Shown here: positions 9,445 through 18,418 of the stretch, one piece after another
Position numbering within the stretch: position 1 is the stretch's first letter
How the letters are laid out: each line of letters starts with the position of its first letter
NCBI RefSeq assembly: GCF_013378075.1
Contig: NZ_CP051131.1
Span: forward strand, 496,001-560,000
Reading direction: 5' to 3'
Origin: Parasphingopyxis algicola
GTDB taxonomy: Bacteria; Pseudomonadota; Alphaproteobacteria; Sphingomonadales; Sphingomonadaceae
DNA length: 64,000 nucleotides
Made by a program: the position numbers and the translations under genes
The notes under the pieces: model-generated
Seen by the model: only the letters and a program-made list of their open reading frames with translations
Database searches by the model: none
What the model was told of the DNA's origin: nothing

Positions 9445-9831
9445 GTGACGAACGACGGAAACCAACAAGGCGGCGAAACCATCCTGTTCGTGGAAGATCA
9501 GGAGGATGTCGCCGAAGTAGCCCAGGCCATGCTCGAAGAGCTGGGCTATACCGTCGTTTACGCCAGTAACGCCCAGAACGCGCTCGATCTTCTCGAGGAG
9601 CGCGACGATATCGACCTGCTGCTCACCGATATCGTAATGCCGGGGTCTCTCAACGGAGCAGACCTTGCAAAGCGTGTGCAGGAGGAGATGGGTCTCAAGG
9701 CCGTGCTCGTCACCGGATATGCCGACAAGGCGATCCCCAGCGACCAGTTCGACCGGTTCGACGTGATCCTCAAACCTTTTCGCATGGAAGAGCTGGGCGC
9801 ACGGATCCGCGCGGCGCTCGAATCCCGGTAA
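9445..9831 (+). CDS. Single-domain response regulator (first of three)
   Basis: About 128 residues consisting only of a receiver (REC) domain, with no output domain. The acidic pair is ED in FVEDQEDVAE, the phospho-acceptor Asp is near residue 62 in LLTDIVMPG, the switch Thr is in VTGYA, and the conserved Lys-Pro is in LKPF. The start is ambiguous: GTG 9445 suits the GAAAGGG upstream, and GTG 9439 is also in frame. The sequence resembles REC domains attached to hybrid histidine kinases. It likely acts as a phosphorelay shuttle or a competitor for phosphate; no kinase is encoded nearby. Confidence 0.9.
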   Translation: MTNDGNQQGGETILFVEDQEDVAEVAQAMLEELGYTVVYASNAQNALDLLEERDDIDLLLTDIVMPGSLNGADLAKRVQEEMGLKAVLVTGYADKAIPSDQFDRFDVILKPFRMEELGARIRAALESR

Positions 9832-10060
9832 ACCCCCGCAAATGCCGGTAAACACCCCGTAAACCCTGGTTGTCCATCTTCCGGAAACCAGGAACGGTAA
9901 CCGGCGAAAACGGCCCCTTGCCGCTCATCATGCTGATTTTTCATTCGATTTTCGACCGGTGCCGACGCGCGGCTGACGGGGGCGGGACAAAGGGTTAATC
10001 GCGCCCGGTTTTTGTCGGGACAGGCGGGGAACTCCGCGCTGCCTGGGCCGTTAGGCGGTC

Positions 10061-10483
10061 ATGGCATTTACAAAACTCCTCCAGAAACTGGCCGGTCCGG
10101 AGCGGCCCAACCGCACCGGACGGCCGACAACCGTTCTGCTCGTCGACGACCAGCCGGACGTCGCCGAAGTGACGCGCGAGATGATGGAAGAGTGCGGCTA
10201 TTCGGTCATCGCCAAGTCGGACGTCACGGCCGCGCTCGATGTGCTGGCCACCAATCCGAATATCGACATCGTGATTGCCGACGTCGTGATGCCGGGCGAG
10301 CTGGGCGGCGCGGATATCGCGGAATTCGCGAAAGAGATGGCCGGCCTGAAAACCATTCTGATCAGCGGCTTTCCCCATCACCGGATCACGATCGACAGCC
10401 TCGGCAAATATGATGTCGTGCTGAAGCCGTTCCTGATCGAGGAACTGGACGAGCGTATTCACGAGGCGCTGCGCGACGACTGA
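10061..10483 (+). CDS. Single-domain response regulator (second of three)
   Basis: A 140-residue protein with a short basic N-terminal extension (MAFTKLLQKLAGPERPNR) and one receiver domain. The acidic pair is in LLVDDQPDVAEV, the phospho-acceptor Asp near residue 74 in VIADVVMPG, the switch Ser in ISGFP and the Lys in LKPF. It shares the VMPGxLxGA block with its two neighbours, indicating tandem duplication followed by divergence. The 230-bp gap before it suggests its own promoter. No output domain is present. Confidence 0.92.
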   Translation: MAFTKLLQKLAGPERPNRTGRPTTVLLVDDQPDVAEVTREMMEECGYSVIAKSDVTAALDVLATNPNIDIVIADVVMPGELGGADIAEFAKEMAGLKTILISGFPHHRITIDSLGKYDVVLKPFLIEELDERIHEALRDD

Positions 10484-10653
10484 CGCTGCGGAAACTGGTC
10501 GCGGCTGACGCAGCCCGATATTGCCCTATTAATCAGCGGCTTGCTCCCAAGAATCGCGGATTTCCGGGATTCCGCCGGTCGTTTCGCACGCTCGTTTCGT
10601 CGCTTGGCGATGCGGCGGGCGGAACGGCCGTCCGGCCCAACCGTTGATTAACC

Positions 10654-11064
10654 ATGTTTCAACATCGCGAATCCAGCGATGCGGCGGGCGATGGCCCGCG
10701 CGCAGAGGCGACGGTCCTCGTCGTCGACGACGATGCCAATGTCGCCTTTGTCACCGGCGACATGGTCGAGTTGCTCGGCTATCGGGTTCTGCGCGCATCG
10801 AACGGCCGCGAGGCGCTCGATCTGCTTTCGGGCGACGCGTGTGTCGATCTGGTGCTGACCGATGTCGTGATGCCGGGCGAGTTGAACGGCGTCGCGCTCG
10901 CCACCCGGGTCCGCCGGACGTTCGACATTCCGACCGTGCTGACGACGGGATCGCCGACCCATCATTTCATGAACGGCGCCGGCGGCCGGTTTGCGCTGCT
11001 GTTGAAGCCGTTCACGATCGGGGAGCTGAACACGCGGATCGCGAGCGCCCTCTCCGCCGGGTGA
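10654..11064 (+). CDS. Single-domain response regulator (third of three)
   Basis: A 136-residue receiver-only protein. The acidic pair is in LVVDDDANVAFV, the phospho-acceptor Asp near residue 70 in VLTDVVMPG, the switch Thr in TTGSP, and the Lys in LKPF. It lies 56 bp upstream of valS on the same strand. Spacing from the second regulator (170 bp) again suggests separate transcription. All key receiver residues are intact, so the protein should be phosphorylatable; the partner kinase is not in the window. Confidence 0.92.
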   Translation: MFQHRESSDAAGDGPRAEATVLVVDDDANVAFVTGDMVELLGYRVLRASNGREALDLLSGDACVDLVLTDVVMPGELNGVALATRVRRTFDIPTVLTTGSPTHHFMNGAGGRFALLLKPFTIGELNTRIASALSAG

Positions 11065-11120
11065 GGCGGGACGAAAAGCCGGTGGCGCGGGGCGATAGGC
11101 CTTGCTAACGGCTTGTCGCC

Positions 11121-14100
11121 ATGAGCGAGCTACCCAAACATTTCGATCCCGCCGCCATCGAGGCGCGCTGGTATGCCCATTGGGAAGAGGAAAGGCTGTT
11201 CCGCCCCGACCGGCCCGAGGCCGAGCCCTGGACGATCGTCAACCCGCCGCCCAATGTGACCGGCAGCCTCCATATCGGCCATGCGCTCGACAATACGCTG
11301 CAGGATATCCTCGTCCGGCACCAGCGGCTGCTCGGCAAGGACGCGCTCTGGGTCGTCGGCACCGACCATGCGGGCATCGCGACGCAGATGGTCGTCGAGC
11401 GCCAGCTGATGGAAACGCAGCAGAAGCGCACCGATTTTTCGCGCGAGGAATTCGTCGAAAAGGTCTGGGAGTGGAAGGAGGAGAGCGGCGGCGAGATCAC
11501 GCAGCAGCTTCGCCGCCTCGGCTGTTCGATGGACTGGTCGAACGAGCGGTTCACGATGGACCCCGGATTCACCAAGGCTGTCACCAAGGTGTTCGTCGAT
11601 CTCTACAATGACGGCCTGATCTACCGCGACAAGCGGCTCGTGAACTGGGATCCGGGGCTCAAGACCGCGATCTCGGACCTCGAGGTCGAGAATAGCGAGA
11701 TCAACGGCCATTTCTGGCACTTTTCCTATCCTTTGGAGGATGGCAGCGGTGCGATTTCGGTCGCGACCACGCGCCCTGAAACGATGCTCGCCGATATGGC
11801 GGTCGCCGTCCATCCGAGCGACGAGCGCTATGCCGATATCGTCGGCAAGAATGTCCGCCTGCCGATCACCGGCCGGCTCGTCCCCGTCATCACCGACGAG
11901 CATGCCGATCCGGAGCTGGGCTCGGGCGCAGTCAAGATCACACCGGGTCACGATTTCAACGATTTCGATGTCGGCAAGCGCGCGGGCTTCGAGCCCGCCG
12001 AGATGCTCAACATGCTCGATGCGGAGGCACAAGTCGTTCAGGCGGCGGACGGGCTGATCCCGGACGCGCTGCTCGGCATGGACCGGTTTGACGCGCGCAA
12101 GAAGGTTGTCGAGATGATCGAGGCAGAGGGGCTGCTCGAACAGGTCGAGGACCGCGTGATCGTCACCCCCTATGGTGACCGCTCCAACGCTGTCATCGAG
12201 CCCTGGCTGACCGACCAATGGTATGTCGATGCCGAGAAACTGGCCGTCGAGCCGATGGCCAAGGTCCGCTCGGGCGAGATCGATATCGTCCCGAAAAGCT
12301 GGGAGAAGACCTTTTTCAACTGGATGGAGAATATCCAGCCCTGGTGTGTGTCTCGCCAGCTTTGGTGGGGGCATCGGATACCGGCCTGGTATGGGCCGGA
12401 CCGAAAGACACCAATCGACCTCCACGATCTCTCATCCACAACACGAGATGAGGTATTCGTTGCAGCGACCGAGGAAGCGTTACTTGCAGATCTTCGTAAA
12501 TATTATGGCGCTGACAAACGGTTCGAATTTCTCGAATCCGAAGAAGATTATCTTGAGTGGGACAATGTTCTTGCCAGCCACCAAGAGCTTCGGGAAACCA
12601 TCGAAGACCTCATACCGATCTTCCGGGATGACGACGTCCTCGACACATGGTTCTCCTCCGCGCTCTGGCCGTTCGCCACCTTGGGCTGGCCCGACGACAT
12701 GATCCAAGAAGTCCTCCCCCTTGATGGGGGAGGGTTGGGTGGGGGTGACCCATCGGCCCGCGACACCGGGAGCGGAGAGATCACCCCACCCCAAACCCCT
12801 CCCCATCAAGGGGAGGGGCTAGTCGCAAGACCCGGCAGCGACCTTGCCCGCCACTACCCGAACGACGTCCTGATCTCGGGCTTCGATATCCTGTTCTTCT
12901 GGGATGCGCGGATGATGATGCAGGGGCTGCATCTGATGGGCGAGGTGCCGTTTAAGACGCTGTACCTGCATGGGCTGGTTCGTGCGGCGGACGGGCAGAA
13001 AATGTCCAAGTCCAAGGGCAATACCGTCGATCCGCTGGGGCTGATCGACAAGTATGGCGCGGACGCGCTGCGCTTCTTCATGGCGGCGATGGAAAGCCAG
13101 GGCCGCGACATCAAGATGGATGAAAAGCGCGTCGAGGGCTATCGCAACTTCGCGACCAAGCTCTGGAACGCCGCGCGTTTCTGCCAGGCAAACGGGATCG
13201 GCGCGAGCACGACGCTTGAAGCGCCAGAGGCAGAGTTGCCGGTCAATCGCTGGATCATTTCCGAAACGGTCGAGACGCTCGAAACGCTGAACAAGGCCTT
13301 CGACGATCTGCGTTTCGACGGCGCGGCGGACGCGATCTACCATTTCGTCTGGGATAAGTTTTGCGACTTATACATTGAGCGGGCCAAGGACGAATTGAAC
13401 GCTCCTACTGACGAGCAAATTGCTGCTTTCTATCCGGATTCTCCTCGCACGAATGACGGAGAGATCGCGCAAAGGAAGCAAGAAACCAAATTGGTGGCAG
13501 GTTGGGTACTCGATCAGGTGTTGGTTATGTTGCACCCGTTCATGCCGTTCATCACCGAAGAGTTGTGGCACGCGATGGGAGAGCGTGGATCGCATGACAT
13601 TATTGTTGCGAGATGGCCTTCGCCGGAAGCCGATGTGGATCAGGAAGCTACGGCAGAAATGGAGGCAATATTTGCCTTCGGGGGCCAAATTCGTTCTGCT
13701 CGATCGGAACTGAATATTTCACCCTCGGTTAGAACCCCGGCGCAGTTATGGAATGGGTCGGAAGAATGGCTCAAGAAATTTGTTGATCACACACGCTATC
13801 TGAATCGGGTTGCACGACTGGGGCAGAAAGTGATCAGGAACGGGAATATGCAAGACTTGGGACCTGGAATTCAGGTTGGTTTTGGAGACGCAACGATTTT
13901 CTTACCGCTCGAAGGCGTCATCGATCTCGACGCCGAAAAAGCTCGCCTTACCAAATCGCTGGAAGCAGCGCAGAAAGAAGCCGGTTCGCTCGACAAGCGC
14001 CTGTCCAATCCGCAATTCGTCGAGAAGGCGAAACCGGAGGCGGTGGAAAAGGCGCGCGCCGATCATGCGGAAAAGGCGGCGGAGGCGGAGCGTCTCAAGG

Positions 14101-14123
14101 CTGCGCTGGAGCGGTTGGGCTAA
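11121..14123 (+). CDS. valS: Valyl-tRNA synthetase, with in-frame repeat-derived insert
   Basis: Class I aminoacyl-tRNA synthetase that charges tRNA-Val. The HIGH box ([10 protein letters not shown]) is at residues 51-54 and KMSKS ([10 protein letters not shown]) at 627-631. The C-terminal coiled coil ([26 protein letters not shown]) is present. Length is 1000 residues, longer than usual. Residues about 531-566 are encoded by a palindromic repeat, and a charged segment (about residues 430-500) precedes the [11 protein letters not shown] motif. Two stretches (about 12405-12640 and 13353-13905) are near 42-45% G+C by hand count of sample lines, against about 62% nearby, suggesting a mosaic history. 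The frame is open throughout, so the enzyme is presumably functional. Confidence 0.96.
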   Translation: MSELPKHFDPAAIEARWYAHWEEERLFRPDRPEAEPWTIVNPPPNVTGSLHIGHALDNTLQDILVRHQRLLGKDALWVVGTDHAGIATQMVVERQLMETQQKRTDFSREEFVEKVWEWKEESGGEITQQLRRLGCSMDWSNERFTMDPGFTKAVTKVFVDLYNDGLIYRDKRLVNWDPGLKTAISDLEVENSEINGHFWHFSYPLEDGSGAISVATTRPETMLADMAVAVHPSDERYADIVGKNVRLPITGRLVPVITDEHADPELGSGAVKITPGHDFNDFDVGKRAGFEPAEMLNMLDAEAQVVQAADGLIPDALLGMDRFDARKKVVEMIEAEGLLEQVEDRVIVTPYGDRSNAVIEPWLTDQWYVDAEKLAVEPMAKVRSGEIDIVPKSWEKTFFNWMENIQPWCVSRQLWWGHRIPAWYGPDRKTPIDLHDLSSTTRDEVFVAATEEALLADLRKYYGADKRFEFLESEEDYLEWDNVLASHQELRETIEDLIPIFRDDDVLDTWFSSALWPFATLGWPDDMIQEVLPLDGGGLGGGDPSARDTGSGEITPPQTPPHQGEGLVARPGSDLARHYPNDVLISGFDILFFWDARMMMQGLHLMGEVPFKTLYLHGLVRAADGQKMSKSKGNTVDPLGLIDKYGADALRFFMAAMESQGRDIKMDEKRVEGYRNFATKLWNAARFCQANGIGASTTLEAPEAELPVNRWIISETVETLETLNKAFDDLRFDGAADAIYHFVWDKFCDLYIERAKDELNAPTDEQIAAFYPDSPRTNDGEIAQRKQETKLVAGWVLDQVLVMLHPFMPFITEELWHAMGERGSHDIIVARWPSPEADVDQEATAEMEAIFAFGGQIRSARSELNISPSVRTPAQLWNGSEEWLKKFVDHTRYLNRVARLGQKVIRNGNMQDLGPGIQVGFGDATIFLPLEGVIDLDAEKARLTKSLEAAQKEAGSLDKRLSNPQFVEKAKPEAVEKARADHAEKAAEAERLKAALERLG
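12713..12818. repeat. Palindromic repeat, family A short form, inside valS
   Basis: Two long inverted arms: left 12713-12748 (contains CCCTTGATGGGGGAGG and GGGTGGGGGTGA) and right 12781-12818 (contains TCACCCCACCCC and CATCAAGGGGAGG). The arms are near-complementary over about 36 bp. It keeps the valS frame open and adds a Gly/Pro-rich peptide ([23 protein letters not shown]). It is related to the intergenic copies at 14128 and 28083. Confidence 0.9.
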
Positions 14124-14127
14124 ACGC

Positions 14128-14305
14128 CCTTCTCCCTTGATGGGAGAAGGATACAAAAGCTTGCCAGCTTGTCTGGCTAGCTGAAGTTGGATGAGGGTGT
14201 TTCATCCATTAGCGATGTCGTTAGCGGAGGGTTCACCCTCATCCAACTCCGTCTAGGCTCGTTCCTCGCCAAGGCTCCATATCCTTCTCCCATCAAGGGA
14301 GAAGG
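14128..14305. repeat. Palindromic repeat, family A long form, valS-hemB spacer
   Basis: A 178-bp element bounded by CCTTCTCCCTTGATGGGAG on the left and the matching CTCCCATCAAGGGAGAAGG on the right, with an inner inverted pair GTTGGATGAGGGTG / CACCCTCATCCAAC. It fills almost the whole spacer between valS and hemB. It is nearly the same length as, and very similar to, the copy at 28083-28259. No transposase is encoded. Confidence 0.9.
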
Positions 14306-14341
14306 TTTGCACGTCGCAATCTCCCCGCTAAACCGCTCCCC

Positions 14342-15337
14342 ATGTCACACGCCGCCTATCCCGCCCTGCGCATGCGCCGTACCCGCGCCACGGCCTGGTC
14401 GCGCGCGATGGTCGCCGAGAATCGGCTCCATCCGTCGGACCTGATCTGGCCGCTCTTCGTCACCGATGGCGATGACGAGCAGCCGATCGCGACCATGCCG
14501 GGCGTCTCGCGCTGGCCGGTCGAGCAGATCGCCGACCGGGCTCGGGAAGCGGCGGATGTCGGCATCCCCTGCGTCGCGCTCTTCCCCAACACGCCGCCCG
14601 ATCTGCGCTCGGACGACGGCGCCGAGGCGCTCAATCCGGACAATCTGATGTGCCGGGCGATCGGCGCGATCAAGGACGCGCTCGGCGCGGATATCGGCAT
14701 CCTCACCGATGTCGCGCTCGATCCCTATACGTCGCACGGCCAGGACGGGCTGGTCGGCGATTCCGGTTACGTTCGCAACGACGATACGGTGTCGGTCCTG
14801 GTCGAGCAGGCGCTGAACCAAGCGCGGGCCGGGGCGGACATCATCGCCCCCTCCGACATGATGGACGGCCGGGTGGGCGCGATTCGCGAGGCGCTGGAGG
14901 ACGATGCGCACACGACCGTCCAGATCATGGCCTATGCCGCCAAATATGCGAGCGCCTTTTACGGACCGTTCCGCGACGCGGTGGGCAGCGGCGGGCTGCT
15001 GAAAGGCGACAAGAAGACCTATCAGATGGACCCGGCCAATGGCGAAGAGGCGCTGCGCGAGGTTGCGCTCGATATCGCCGAGGGCGCGGACAGCGTGATG
15101 GTGAAGCCCGGGCTCGCCTATCTCGATATCGTCCGGCGCGTGAAGGAGCGGTTCGAAGTGCCGGTCTTTGCGTACCAGGTGTCCGGCGAGTTCGCGATGA
15201 TCGAGGCGGCGGCCGCGGCCGGGGCAGGGGACCGCGACGCGCTGGTGCTAGAGACCTTGCTCGCGTTCAAGCGCGCCGGCGCGTCGGGCGTCCTGACCTA
15301 TCACGCGCTCCATGCCGCGCGGCTGATGGCCGACTGA
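14342..15337 (+). CDS. hemB: Delta-aminolevulinic acid dehydratase (porphobilinogen synthase)
   Basis: Condenses two 5-aminolevulinate molecules to porphobilinogen in heme and tetrapyrrole synthesis; cytoplasmic octamer. The protein is 331 residues, the normal family length. Schiff-base lysine regions are visible: MAYAAKYASAFYGPFRDA and SVMVKPGLAYLDIVRRV. The metal-site region reads DVALDPYTSHGQDGLV, with no cysteines, which is the zinc-independent (Mg/K-dependent) type usual in alphaproteobacteria. It starts at ATG 14342 immediately after a family A repeat. No other heme gene is adjacent. Confidence 0.97.
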   Translation: MSHAAYPALRMRRTRATAWSRAMVAENRLHPSDLIWPLFVTDGDDEQPIATMPGVSRWPVEQIADRAREAADVGIPCVALFPNTPPDLRSDDGAEALNPDNLMCRAIGAIKDALGADIGILTDVALDPYTSHGQDGLVGDSGYVRNDDTVSVLVEQALNQARAGADIIAPSDMMDGRVGAIREALEDDAHTTVQIMAYAAKYASAFYGPFRDAVGSGGLLKGDKKTYQMDPANGEEALREVALDIAEGADSVMVKPGLAYLDIVRRVKERFEVPVFAYQVSGEFAMIEAAAAAGAGDRDALVLETLLAFKRAGASGVLTYHALHAARLMAD

Positions 15338-15350
15338 ATTTCGACATCGC

Positions 15351-15455
15351 CGTCATTGCGAGGAGGCCCGAACTCGTTTCGGGGCGACGAAGCAATCCAG
15401 GGCAGCCGGCGATCCGCTTTTTGCTCTGGATTGCTTCGCCGCGCTCGCAATGACG
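15351..15455. repeat. Palindromic repeat, family B copy 1
   Basis: CGTCATTGCGAGGAGGCCCG on the left mirrors CGCGCTCGCAATGACG on the right, with inner arms GCAATCCAG and CTGGATTGC. Outside it, TTTCGACA (15339-15346) and TGTCGAAA (15464-15471) form an extra inverted pair. It sits just after the hemB stop. Confidence 0.88.
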
Positions 15456-15493
15456 GGGTTGGTTGTCGAAACGTTCCCGTTTAATCAGCGTCG

Positions 15494-16078
15494 ATGATGA
15501 TCGAAACCGACCGCCTGATCCTGCGCGAGTGGCGCGATGCGGACCGCGAGCCGATGTACGCGCACGTCAATTCGCAGCCCAACGTCATGCGCTACCTGCT
15601 CGGCGTGCAGACCCGCGACAAGACCGGCGAGATGATCGACAAGTTCATCCGCTGGCAGCGCAACCATGGCCACACCTTCTGGGTCGTCGAGCGCAAGGAC
15701 GATGGCGAGCTGCTGGGCTTTTGCGGGCTCAAGCGCGTCGACGATGACGGCGTGCTGCCCGATCCCGGCACGATCGAGATCGGATGGCGGTTGCGCGAAG
15801 ACGCCTGGGGGAAGGGCTATGCCCGCGAAGCGGCGGTGGCGAGCATGAACTACGCGTTCGACACGTTCGCCCCCGCATTCGTGACCGCCTTTACCGTCGA
15901 GGGCAACGAGGGCTCATGGGGGCTGATGGAACGGCTCGGCATGGCGCGCCGCGCGGATCTCGATCACTGGTATGACGAATGGGGGCCGGATCTCGGCAAC
16001 GGCATCGTCTATCGCATGGAAGCCGCGGACTGGGCGGCGAAGCGCGGGGAATTCGAACAAGGGGAAGTCAAAGCATGA
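15494..16078 (+). CDS. GNAT family N-acetyltransferase (RimJ/RimL-like)
   Basis: A 194-residue acetyl-CoA-dependent acyltransferase of the type-3 GNAT group. The N-terminal ETDRLILREWRDADREPM and the acetyl-CoA binding region IGWRLREDAWGKGYAREAA are characteristic, followed by SWGLMERLGMARRADLDH. The substrate (protein N-terminus, antibiotic or small amine) cannot be inferred. Its stop overlaps the start of the gamma-carbonic anhydrase gene by 4 nt (ATGA), so the two are translationally coupled. Confidence 0.92.
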   Translation: MMIETDRLILREWRDADREPMYAHVNSQPNVMRYLLGVQTRDKTGEMIDKFIRWQRNHGHTFWVVERKDDGELLGFCGLKRVDDDGVLPDPGTIEIGWRLREDAWGKGYAREAAVASMNYAFDTFAPAFVTAFTVEGNEGSWGLMERLGMARRADLDHWYDEWGPDLGNGIVYRMEAADWAAKRGEFEQGEVKA

Positions 16079-16626
16079 AAGACGTCAGTATCATCCCGTT
16101 CAACGGCAAGACGCCGCAGATCCACGAGACGGCCTTCGTCGCGCCCGGCTGCCGGCTGATCGGCGATGTCCGGATCGGTGCGGGATCGAGCATCTGGTAC
16201 AATTGCGTGCTCCGCGCGGACGTGAACTATATCGCGGTCGGCGAGCGATCGAATATTCAGGACGGGACGGTCGTCCATTGCGACGGCGATCACGGGCCCG
16301 AGCATCCGGGCATCCCGACGATCATCGGCGACGACGCCCTGATCGGCCATATGGCGATGCTCCACGGCGCGCGGCTGCACGACAAAAGCTTTGTCGGGCT
16401 CGGCGCGATCGTCATGGACGGCTGCGAGATCGAGAGCGGCGGGATGATCGCGGCGGGCGGCATGCTGACGCCGGGCAAGATTATCCGGGCCGGGGAGATG
16501 TGGGGCGGGCGCCCGGCGAAGAAGATGCGCGACCTGACCGAGCAGCAGCAGGCGATCAACAATCTCGGCACGATGCATTATGCCGAGCTCGCGCCGATCC
16601 ACGCCGAGGCGGTCGCAGACTCCTGA
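16075..16626 (+). CDS. Gamma-carbonic anhydrase family protein
   Basis: A 183-residue left-handed beta-helix protein of the gamma-carbonic anhydrase family. Hexapeptide repeats run through the whole length (IGDVRIGAGSSIWYN, VGERSNIQDGTVVH). The three metal-ligand histidines are visible: VVHCDGDHG (first) and IGHMAMLHG (second and third). It may interconvert CO2 and bicarbonate or be a non-catalytic scaffold; many bacterial members lack measured activity. The start ATG 16075 overlaps the acetyltransferase stop. The open frame extends upstream to 15979, but the family begins at MKDVSIIPFNG. Confidence 0.93.
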   Translation: MKDVSIIPFNGKTPQIHETAFVAPGCRLIGDVRIGAGSSIWYNCVLRADVNYIAVGERSNIQDGTVVHCDGDHGPEHPGIPTIIGDDALIGHMAMLHGARLHDKSFVGLGAIVMDGCEIESGGMIAAGGMLTPGKIIRAGEMWGGRPAKKMRDLTEQQQAINNLGTMHYAELAPIHAEAVADS

Positions 16627-16627
16627 T

Positions 16628-17131
16628 TTACTGGGTCCTGAGCCGGCCGTTCAGCGCCTCGTAGCGCCGGACTTGTGCCTCGTAGAGCGCCGCGACGCGT
16701 TCGCGCGCCGCGAGCAGCCGCTCGGTTTCCGCCGGTTCGCCGGTCGTCGCCTGTTCGGCGAGAATGGCGTCGAGCGATCCGAGCGCGCGTGTCGTGTCGG
16801 TGCGCGTCGAATCGAGCGCCGACACGGCAAGCTGGGCCCCGATCCAGGCCTCGCTCTCGAGCGAGCTGCCGGCCGCTGCGGCGACGGCGTCCTGCGCCGC
16901 GGGATAGGCCTGGCTGAACGCGCGGTCGCCGGCTTCGGCCTCGCGCACCAGTGCGTCGATCTCGGCCGCAAGCGCCGCATCGTTCGCCGAAGCCACGGGT
17001 GCGATGGCGCGGACGGGCTCGTCCAATATCCCCTCGATCGGCCGGGGCGTGAGCGAGGGTGCCTCGCCCTCTGGGCCGGCACAGCTGGCGAGGAGCAGGA
17101 TGGCGAAGGGAAGCGGGCTGCGCATGGTCAT
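16628..17131 (-). CDS. Hypothetical lipoprotein with coiled-coil character
   Basis: A 167-residue protein with a type II signal peptide: MTMRSPLPFAILLLASC gives the lipobox LLASC, so the mature protein starts at the cysteine and is lipid-anchored. The rest is Ala/Glu/Arg-rich and predicted helical (ETERLLAARERVAALYEAQVRRYEALN), suggesting a coiled coil. No catalytic motif is recognised. It is convergent with the gamma-carbonic anhydrase gene, with ends 1 bp apart. The second methionine at 17125 is an alternative start. Confidence 0.8.
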   Translation of the reverse strand: MTMRSPLPFAILLLASCAGPEGEAPSLTPRPIEGILDEPVRAIAPVASANDAALAAEIDALVREAEAGDRAFSQAYPAAQDAVAAAAGSSLESEAWIGAQLAVSALDSTRTDTTRALGSLDAILAEQATTGEPAETERLLAARERVAALYEAQVRRYEALNGRLRTQ

Positions 17132-17212
17132 GATTTGGCTCTAGGCGGTGCGGCTTTTGCCCGCAACGGGGTTGCGCCCGTGTTCCAGTCCGACTACATG
17201 GCCCGTTCCCGC

Positions 17213-17289
17213 GCGCCCGTAGCTCAGCTGGATAGAGTACCTGACTACGAATCAGGGGGTCGGAGGTTCGAATCCTTCCGGGCGCGCCA
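17213..17289 (+). tRNA. tRNA-Arg (ACG)
   Basis: A 77-nt cloverleaf: acceptor GCGCCCG pairs with CGGGCGC, D arm AGCTCAGCTGGATAGAGT, anticodon stem CTGAC/ATCAG with loop giving ACG (read as ICG after deamination), T arm with GGTTCGAATCC, discriminator G and encoded CCA. Confidence 0.97.
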
Positions 17290-17295
17290 TTCTCT

Positions 17296-17336
17296 CGCTC
17301 AAAAGTACGTCGCTTCGCTCAGTGTGTTTTTGAGCG
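17296..17336. terminator. Inverted repeat between tRNA-Arg and rmlB
   Basis: CGCTCAAAA (17296-17304) and TTTTGAGCG (17328-17336) form a perfect 9-bp inverted repeat with a 23-nt loop in the convergent spacer, plausibly a bidirectional transcription end. The long loop makes this uncertain. Confidence 0.4.
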
Positions 17337-17350
17337 GTCACGTCTTCTCC

Positions 17351-18418
17351 CTATTCCGCCGCCTGCGGCACCATCACCGCGCGCCACCAGGTCTCGTTGT
17401 CGAGATACCAGCGGACGGTCTCTTCGAGCCCCTCGTCGATGCTCCTGACCGGGCGGCAGCCCAGTTCGGCGGCGATCTTGCTGTCGTCGATCGCATAGCG
17501 CCGGTCATGGCCCAACCGATCCTCGACATGCGATTTGAGCGATGCGCTCGGTAGGCCCTTCGCGGCGGGCGCTTCCGGGAAACGCTCGGCCAGGCTCGGG
17601 TCGGTCTCGAACAGGCGATCGACGGTCGCGCAGATCCGGTCGATCAGTTCGAGATTGGGCAGCTCGGCGCCGCCGCCGACATTATAGACGTCGCCGCTCT
17701 TCCCGTCCTCGATCACCGCCTGGATCGCCCGGCAATGATCGCCGACATGCAGCCAGTCCCGCCGCTGCATCCCGTCGCCATAGATCGGCAGCGCCTCGCC
17801 ATGCAGCGCGTTGATCAGGAACAACGGAATCAGCTTTTCGGGAGATTGGAACGGCCCGTAATTGTTCGAACAGTTGGATATCGTCGTGTCCAGGCCGTAG
17901 GTCGCATGAAAGGCGCGGACGAGATGATCCGCGCCGGCTTTCGATGCCGCATAGGGCGAATTCGGCGCATAGCGCGAGATTTCACGGAAGGCGGGATCGT
18001 CCGGGCCGAGACTGCCATAGACTTCATCGGTCGAGATATGATGGAAACGATGCGCCCGGCCGCTACCCGTATCGAGCCAGACGGCCTTGGCCGCCTTGAG
18101 CACGCTGAGTGTCCCCAACACATTGGTTTCGATGAAAATGTCGGGCCCGTGAATCGACCGGTCGACATGGCTTTCGGCGGCAAAATGCGCGATGCGGCCA
18201 ACGTTACGCCCGGCCAGCAGCTTTTGCACGAGTTCGAAATCCCGGATATCGCCTTCGACCAGTTCCACGCCGCCGATACCGTCCAGATTCTCGCGATGTC
18301 CCGCATAGGTCAGCGCGTCGAGAATGACGATCTCGTCCGCCGGGTGCGTCGCGCGCCAGTGTCTGACGAAATTTGCGCCGATGAATCCCGCTCCGCCGGT
18401 GACCAGTATGGCGCTCAT
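17351..18418 (-). CDS. rmlB: dTDP-glucose 4,6-dehydratase
   Basis: The second enzyme of dTDP-L-rhamnose synthesis, converting dTDP-glucose to dTDP-4-keto-6-deoxyglucose with bound NAD. A 355-residue extended short-chain dehydrogenase: VTGGAGFIGANFVRHW is the NAD-binding glycine motif at the N-terminus, FAAESHVDRSI follows, and YAASKAGADHLV holds the Tyr/Lys catalytic pair. ATG 18418 is chosen because it directly precedes the Rossmann motif and overlaps the rmlD stop by 4 nt; the open frame continues to 18505. It is last in the rmlA-C-D-B operon, which supplies L-rhamnose for surface polysaccharide. Confidence 0.96.
   Translation of the reverse strand: MSAILVTGGAGFIGANFVRHWRATHPADEIVILDALTYAGHRENLDGIGGVELVEGDIRDFELVQKLLAGRNVGRIAHFAAESHVDRSIHGPDIFIETNVLGTLSVLKAAKAVWLDTGSGRAHRFHHISTDEVYGSLGPDDPAFREISRYAPNSPYAASKAGADHLVRAFHATYGLDTTISNCSNNYGPFQSPEKLIPLFLINALHGEALPIYGDGMQRRDWLHVGDHCRAIQAVIEDGKSGDVYNVGGGAELPNLELIDRICATVDRLFETDPSLAERFPEAPAAKGLPSASLKSHVEDRLGHDRRYAIDDSKIAAELGCRPVRSIDEGLEETVRWYLDNETWWRAVMVPQAAE

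Noticed and set aside
9823-9870. Three spaced GGTAAAC/CGTAAAC-like direct repeats after the first response regulator
   Set aside because: Short, imperfect and not symmetric; too weak to call iterons or a regulator site.
14187-14444. Short plus-strand frame spanning the valS-hemB spacer
   Set aside because: It is made of the family A repeat and the out-of-frame start of hemB.
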